NCBI GenBank assembly: GCA_964344055.1
Contig: CAYFLT010000010.1
Coordinates: 1 to 64,000 of the forward strand
Reading direction: 5' to 3'
Length of the DNA stretch: 64,000 nt
Origin: OFTM10 sp964344055
Lineage (GTDB): Bacteria; Actinomycetota; Acidimicrobiia; Acidimicrobiales; Aldehydirespiratoraceae
In this document: one piece after another, positions 59,513-64,000 of the stretch
How positions within the stretch are numbered: the first letter of the stretch is position 1
How the letters are laid out: the number at the start of each line of letters is the position of its first letter
Position numbers and translations under genes: made by a program
The notes under the pieces: generated by a model
The model's input: only the letters and a program-made list of their open reading frames with translations
Databases searched by the model: none
Told to the model about the DNA's origin: nothing

Positions 59513-61649
59513 TCAGCTCCGCCTCCAGCGCGTCAGGGAGGATCTGCTCGAGGAGCCACACCGGAATCTCCTGGTAGCCGAGCTCGGCGAGATGGACGCC
59601 GTCGTCGCGCAGCGCAACGTCTCGCTCCCCGCCGACCGGGCCGATGAACTCGCCGTAGTCGAGGATGTGGACATCCTGGTCGACGAACTGGTCCACGACG
59701 TCGACGACGATGGCATTGAGACCGTCGATGCGAGCCACGTGGTTCTCCGGGTTCAGGCGGTTGAGGTAGTGGGCGTCGAGCCAATAGACGGTGGCACCCG
59801 ACGCACGGAGAATCTCGGTGGCCTCGGTGTACTCGTCGAACAGGAAGGCGTCGTAGACCGGATCTCCGATGGTGGTCCAGTCATCGCTCACCCCTGGCAC
59901 GATCCGGTCGACCTGATCCCACGCGGAGACGATGCCGATCACGATGTCGGGCTGGAAGAGGTCGACCGCGGTCACCCACGAGACCACCTCTGAATCGGCG
60001 ACGAGATGCGGGGCGACCGGGTCGGCCCACGTCGAACACACCTCGCCGACCGGACCCGACGTCCCCTCCTCGACCACAGCCTTCTCACCCCCCCGGCCGA
60101 CCGGGCAGCCGAGGTGGCTCTCGTTGAACACCACGAACTCACCGGGGTGCTCCTCTCCCCAGAAGTGGAGCGCCCAGCCGATCTGGGCCGCCACCGAATC
60201 ACCGACCACCAGGATCCGGGTCGGACGGTCGTCGACGATCTCGTCGGCTTCCGGGATCCCGAAGATCGGCCCACCGTCACCGATCTCCACATCGTCGCCG
60301 TCGTCCGCGGTGATCTCGGGACCAGCCGGCGCGGCGGCCGCGGTCGGCACCTCGATGATCACCTGTTCGATCTCCGGCGGCCGGTTGCTGTTGGCCCACA
60401 ACAACCCGGCGAAGGTGACGACGACGAGACCCGCTCCGGCGAGCGCGGCGGTGGACGGCACCAGACTCTTGCGGGTGATCGGCCACTTCCTCTTCACGAA
60501 CGGCTGCTCGAGGACGTGGAACGAGACGATCGACGCAAGCACAGTGAGCGTGAGATGCATCGAGGTGAGCGACCACCCGGTCAGCCGGTCGGCCCCGACG
60601 AGCGCTCCGGCCCGCTCGGGGGTGACGAGCAGATAGATCGGCCAGTGGTAGAGGTACAGGCCATAGGAGATTCGCCCCGCGTACCGGAACGGCGGTGATC
60701 CGAACAGGCGGTGCAGCGGGCTCCACTCGGCCGGTTGCGACATTCCCCACAGGGCGACACCAGCGGCGACGGCGATGAGGAGGAACCCGCCCTGCTCGAA
60801 CAACCACGAGTCGCGTTCACTGACGTAGAGCACAGCCCACAGGTGCACCGCAGTGGCCGGGTAGGCGAGGAAGGCGACGAAGGTCCGTCCGGCCCGACTC
60901 CGAGGCGAACCGTAGAGATGGATCGCGAGCGCCATCGCGATACCGACGAACAGGGCCTGGGCCCGGGTGTCGGTGCCGTAGTACGCCCGCGACGGATCCT
61001 CCCCGACCACGTGAACTCGCGCCATCCACCAGGCGGACGCCAGCGCGCCGATCACCGATGTCGCCAACAGGATCTCGCGCCCCCTGCGGCCGCCCCACCG
61101 CAGGCCAGCGATCAGAAAGAGAGGAGCGAACAGGTAGAACTGCTCCTCGATCGAGAACGACCACACGTGCTTGAGCGGTGACGGGGCGCGGAACCCCTCG
61201 AAGTAGGAGACACCGGCGGCGATCTCGTGCCAGTTGGCCGAGTACGTGAGGGCACTCACGATGGCACCGGTCCACCGACTGACGATCTCCGGGTCGTCGA
61301 CCACCGCCAGGTAGATGCTCAGGAACGCGAGGACCACGAAGAGGGCCGGGAACAACCGCCGGACCCGACGACCCGCGTAGGCGACGAGGTTCAGCCGGCC
61401 GGTGCCGTCCCACTCCTTGAGCGCGATGGTGACGATCAGATAGCTGGAAAGGACGAAGAAGAGATCGAGACTGAGAATCCCGCCGGGCACGATGTCCGGT
61501 CCACCCGCGATGCTGTTGGGCCGCGCGTGGTACAGCAACGGACCGAGGATCACCCACAGTCCGCGCATCCCGTCGAAGGTCGGGATGTAGGCGAGGCGGG
61601 GTCTCGGCGTGGGAGCTGCCTGGCCGGTGGCCGCGGGCGCGTCGGACAT
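59502..61649 (-). CDS. Acyltransferase 3 (OafA-like) with C-terminal SGNH domain
   Basis: 715 residues. About ten membrane segments form the acyltransferase part (YIPTFDGMRGLWVILGPLLYHAR, LSLDLFFVLSSYLIV, KHVWSFSIEEQFYLFAPLFLI, GRISYGLYLYHWPIYLL). After an extracellular linker the SGNH hydrolase domain has the nucleophile Ser in LVVGDSVAAQIG and the DxxH-like ending DDGVHLAELGY. Such proteins O-acetylate cell-surface glycans. ATG 61649 follows TAGCGT (61660-61665, minus) by ten bases. It overlaps the nucleotidyltransferase 3' end by 11 bases. Confidence 0.85.
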   Translation of the reverse strand: MSDAPAATGQAAPTPRPRLAYIPTFDGMRGLWVILGPLLYHARPNSIAGGPDIVPGGILSLDLFFVLSSYLIVTIALKEWDGTGRLNLVAYAGRRVRRLFPALFVVLAFLSIYLAVVDDPEIVSRWTGAIVSALTYSANWHEIAAGVSYFEGFRAPSPLKHVWSFSIEEQFYLFAPLFLIAGLRWGGRRGREILLATSVIGALASAWWMARVHVVGEDPSRAYYGTDTRAQALFVGIAMALAIHLYGSPRSRAGRTFVAFLAYPATAVHLWAVLYVSERDSWLFEQGGFLLIAVAAGVALWGMSQPAEWSPLHRLFGSPPFRYAGRISYGLYLYHWPIYLLVTPERAGALVGADRLTGWSLTSMHLTLTVLASIVSFHVLEQPFVKRKWPITRKSLVPSTAALAGAGLVVVTFAGLLWANSNRPPEIEQVIIEVPTAAAAPAGPEITADDGDDVEIGDGGPIFGIPEADEIVDDRPTRILVVGDSVAAQIGWALHFWGEEHPGEFVVFNESHLGCPVGRGGEKAVVEEGTSGPVGEVCSTWADPVAPHLVADSEVVSWVTAVDLFQPDIVIGIVSAWDQVDRIVPGVSDDWTTIGDPVYDAFLFDEYTEATEILRASGATVYWLDAHYLNRLNPENHVARIDGLNAIVVDVVDQFVDQDVHILDYGEFIGPVGGERDVALRDDGVHLAELGYQEIPVWLLEQILPDALEAELIND

Positions 61650-61751
61650 GGTGGCGTAAACGCTAGGGCGTGGTTCGAGCGATCGCCCAAAGAGGGCGCG
61701 ACCGCCGGTCCTGTAGCAGACTCCGTGGACTCAGAACGCGGGAGGTCCGTC

Positions 61752-62105
61752 GTGGCGCAGGAAATCGTCGAAATCAGGGACTACACGATCGAACCCGAGT
61801 GGTTCGAGCCGTACAAGCAGTGGGCGATCGAAGAAGCAGTCCCCTGGCTCAAGGCGAACCTCGACGTGATCGACTTCTGGATGGACGACGGCATCGAAGC
61901 CGAAGTGGGCGGCACCGCGCCGGCCGTGTCGCCCAACGGTCAGCCCAATGTGTGCTGGATCATCCGGTGGCCCGACAAGGAGGCCCGCGACGCGGGCTTC
62001 GCCGCATTCCGCCAGAACCCGGAATGGCAAGACATCTGGTCGCGACACCCGAACGCCACGGCGTACCTCCAGATGAACGTCCGCTTCATGCGACCCGTCG
62101 GCTGA
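61752..62105 (+). CDS. NIPSNAP-like dimeric alpha/beta-barrel protein
   Basis: 117 residues: VEIRDYTIEPEWFEPYKQWAIEEAVPWLK, VCWIIRWPDKEARDAGFAAFRQNPEWQDI. The pattern of a first beta strand, a helix, and an RWPDxxAR..F..F..xPEW segment matches NIPSNAP/EthD-like ferredoxin folds. Function unknown. GTG 61752 has GGAGG upstream. The MATE gene follows after 17 bases. Confidence 0.65.
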   Translation: MAQEIVEIRDYTIEPEWFEPYKQWAIEEAVPWLKANLDVIDFWMDDGIEAEVGGTAPAVSPNGQPNVCWIIRWPDKEARDAGFAAFRQNPEWQDIWSRHPNATAYLQMNVRFMRPVG

Positions 62106-62122
62106 TCCGGTCAGCGAACCAC

Positions 62123-63439
62123 ATGAGACCGCGCTGGACGGACACCGACCGCGAGATCCTCCGGCTCGCCGTCCCCGCGCTCGGCGCCCTCACCGCCGAG
62201 CCGCTCTACGTCCTCGCCGACACCGCGGTGGTCGGCCACCTCGGAACGCCCGAGCTCGGCGGCCTCGCGCTCGCCTCCTCACTGCTGCTCATCGCGTTCG
62301 CCGTGTTCATCTTCCTGGCCTACGGGACCACGGCGTCGGTGGCCCGGCTGCTCGGGGCCGGCGAGCACCGGGCTGCAGCGCACCAGGCGGTGCAGAGCGT
62401 CTGGCTCGCCCTCCTGATCGGCATCGCGATGGCCATCACCGGCATCTTCACCGCCGAGCCCCTCATCTCGCTGATGGGAGGAGAGGGTGAGGTCGAGACG
62501 AACGCGCTGATCTACTTCAGGATCTCCCTGGCGGGCCTTCCGCCGATGCTGGTCTCCCTCGCAGGAGTCGGTTATCTCCGAGGGCTGCAGGACACCAAAC
62601 GCCCCTTCTACGTGGCGATCGCCACCGCGGTGTTCAACCTCGTCCTGGAGCTCTTCCTCATCTACGGCTTGGATTACGGCATCGGCGCCTCCGCCCTCTC
62701 GACGGTGTTCGCCCACTGGCTGTCCGCCGGCCTCTTCTGCTGGTGGATCGGAAAGGCGGTGTCGGCCCACGGCGTCGGGCTCGGCCCGGATCGACGCTCG
62801 ATCACCAGACTGGCCGGGGCAGGGGTCGACCTCATGATCCGCACCACGGCGCTGAGAGGAGGGCTCCTGGTCACGTTGGCGGTGGCGGCCCGGATCGGCG
62901 AGGACGATCTCGCCGCCCACGAGATCGCGTTCCAGCTCTGGAACATCCTCGCCCTCAGTCTCGATGCCGTCGCCATCGCCGGGCAGGCCCTCATCGGCAA
63001 GGTCCTCGGTGAGGGTGACGCCGCCGAGGCCCGCCGCCTGGGCGACCGGATGGTCCAGTGGGGCTGGTGGGCCGGCGTCCTGCTCGGCGCAGTGGTGCTC
63101 GTGACCTCACCCGTCGTTCCCGACATCTTCTCCGACGATCCAGCCGTCACCGGGCTCGCGGCGTTCCTCCTCATACACGTCGCGCTCTGGCAGCCCCTCA
63201 ACGGTGTGGTCTTCGCGCTCGACGGCATCCTCATCGGCGCCGGCGACCTCAGGTTCCTGGCCTACGGGATGGCGCTCGCGTCGGCAGTGCTGGTCGCGGG
63301 GAACCTGGCGGTCCTCGATCTGGGCTACGGGATCGGCTGGGTGTGGGCCGCACTCGGCGCGTGGATGACAGTGCGGGCCGTGACCCTCTACTGGCGCTTC
63401 CGCGGCGACAGCTGGATGGTCCTCGGCGCCGTGCGCTGA
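62123..63439 (+). CDS. MATE-family efflux transporter (DinF-like)
   Basis: 438 residues, 12 membrane segments. REILRLAVPALGALTAEPLYVLADTAVVGHLGTPELGGLALAS, TTASVARLLGAGEHRAAAHQAVQ, AGVGYLRGLQDTKRPFYVAI and GQALIGKVLGEGDAAEARRLGDRMVQWG are MATE signatures, DinF branch. It exports drugs or metabolites with Na+ or H+. Probably co-transcribed with the NIPSNAP-like gene. Confidence 0.9.
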   Translation: MRPRWTDTDREILRLAVPALGALTAEPLYVLADTAVVGHLGTPELGGLALASSLLLIAFAVFIFLAYGTTASVARLLGAGEHRAAAHQAVQSVWLALLIGIAMAITGIFTAEPLISLMGGEGEVETNALIYFRISLAGLPPMLVSLAGVGYLRGLQDTKRPFYVAIATAVFNLVLELFLIYGLDYGIGASALSTVFAHWLSAGLFCWWIGKAVSAHGVGLGPDRRSITRLAGAGVDLMIRTTALRGGLLVTLAVAARIGEDDLAAHEIAFQLWNILALSLDAVAIAGQALIGKVLGEGDAAEARRLGDRMVQWGWWAGVLLGAVVLVTSPVVPDIFSDDPAVTGLAAFLLIHVALWQPLNGVVFALDGILIGAGDLRFLAYGMALASAVLVAGNLAVLDLGYGIGWVWAALGAWMTVRAVTLYWRFRGDSWMVLGAVR

Positions 63440-63494
63440 GTGCATCGATGAGTCGCGTCCTCATGTCTACGCCCGGAGCGCCGACGGAACCCAT

Positions 63495-64000
63495 GTGAAC
63501 AACGTCCAGCGCCTCCCGGGTCGAACCTTCCCGGCGATTGCCGCGCTCGCAATGGTGCTCGCCGTGGGTGCCACGGGTTACACCATCACGAGGCTTCGCG
63601 ACGCCGCAACGGACAGTCATCAACGGACCACCGCCGCGTCCTCCCTGGAATCCTCGATTCGGACCATCGACGGCATCGAATGGCGGGCCGTGGCCGGCGG
63701 ATACACGCCGGAGCTACGGGGACAGTTCGATGCCGTGGTCGCCGACCTCTCTGACGCCGAACAGGACGGCATGACACCCCGCCTGACCGCGGCCACCGAC
63801 GAGTTCGTCAACGCGGTCGACGCCATGCTGGACGCATTCGAGAACGGCGACCCCGATCTCGCGGAGGAGATCGACGAGACCCGGGTGGACCCGGCCTTCG
63901 AGGAGGTCATCGAAGGGACGATTCAACTCCGTGAGGATGCGGCTGCGACCGCGGCCTCCACCGAAGCCGATCTCGCGAGGCTGGCCTGGGGGGTGATCGT
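63495..64000 (+). CDS. Membrane sensor protein, 5' part
   Basis: The gene runs off the right edge. From GTG 63495 it encodes a membrane helix (FPAIAALAMVLAVGATGYTITRL), an extracytoplasmic helical region of about 130 residues rich in acidic residues, and the start of a second helix (LARLAWGVIV). This layout is that of a four-helix-bundle sensor domain before an output domain such as GGDEF or kinase, which is out of view. Output unknown. Confidence 0.55.
   Translation, partial: MNNVQRLPGRTFPAIAALAMVLAVGATGYTITRLRDAATDSHQRTTAASSLESSIRTIDGIEWRAVAGGYTPELRGQFDAVVADLSDAEQDGMTPRLTAATDEFVNAVDAMLDAFENGDPDLAEEIDETRVDPAFEEVIEGTIQLREDAAATAASTEADLARLAWGVI

Overview
The window is high-GC DNA with very high GC at third codon positions. 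Marker genes (WhiB, a mycothiol-dependent nitroreductase homologue, the histidine phosphatase/DUF3090/SCO1664 trio, DUF5317, DUF3107, class E sortase, PdtaS) place it in Actinomycetota. The gene complement, and a start-proximal TAGNNT/TACNNT -10 element before many start codons, suit a deep actinobacterial lineage such as Acidimicrobiia; that class is an inference. Four N runs (1662-1671, 19646-19691, 31646-31655, 33666-33675) mark a draft scaffold and each cuts a gene.

Layout. 1-2.2 kb: 3' end of a ROK gene, an ECF41-type sigma factor and a coupled FAD oxidoreductase. 2.3-8.7 kb: M48 protease, FrhB-like Fe-S flavoprotein, a nitroreductase whose catalytic Cys codon is UGA (probable selenoprotein with a SECIS-like hairpin), MerR regulator, PPOX and class V aminotransferase genes. 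8.7-11.4 kb: UdgB and the phosphatase/DUF3090/SCO1664 cluster. 11.4-11.8 kb: gene-free region with repeats, hairpins and a possible small RNA. 11.8-21.5 kb: etfBA, diacylglycerol kinase-like gene, GDPD, whiB facing pdtaS, DUF3107, mrp facing away from a SufR-like Fe-S regulator, a degenerate receiver, SixA-like phosphatase, Crp/Fnr regulator. 21.5-33 kb: DUF3179 lipoprotein and a complete System I cytochrome c maturation operon (ccmA-B-C-D-E-F-G-H, minus strand) ending in a protein that joins a YceI domain, a CXXCH haem site and a copper monooxygenase-like region. 33-47.2 kb: sortase E, septum-formation protein, DUF5317, glycoside hydrolase/glycosyltransferase pair, TetR, Nudix, TesB, VOC, lytic transglycosylase, YcaQ, HAD, MFS and hemolysin III genes. 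47.2-51.3 kb: ChbG-like deacetylase and a MarR-led lipid operon (thiolase, SDR, crotonase). 51.3-52 kb: a cold-shock gene flanked by palindromic repeats. 52-55.3 kb: lipocalin-like protein, ABC exporter, small membrane protein. 55.3-59 kb: ilvBNC with an attenuator leader peptide. 59-64 kb: nucleotidyltransferase, acyltransferase-SGNH protein, NIPSNAP-like protein, MATE exporter and the start of a membrane sensor.

The genes are mostly housekeeping and redox functions. The strongest unusual signals are the UGA-containing nitroreductase with its hairpin, the System I haem-maturation operon with its three-part terminal product, the leaderless LLVV-I leader peptide before ilvB, the 34-bp palindromes around the cold-shock gene, and the structured RNA-like segment at 11.6-11.75 kb.
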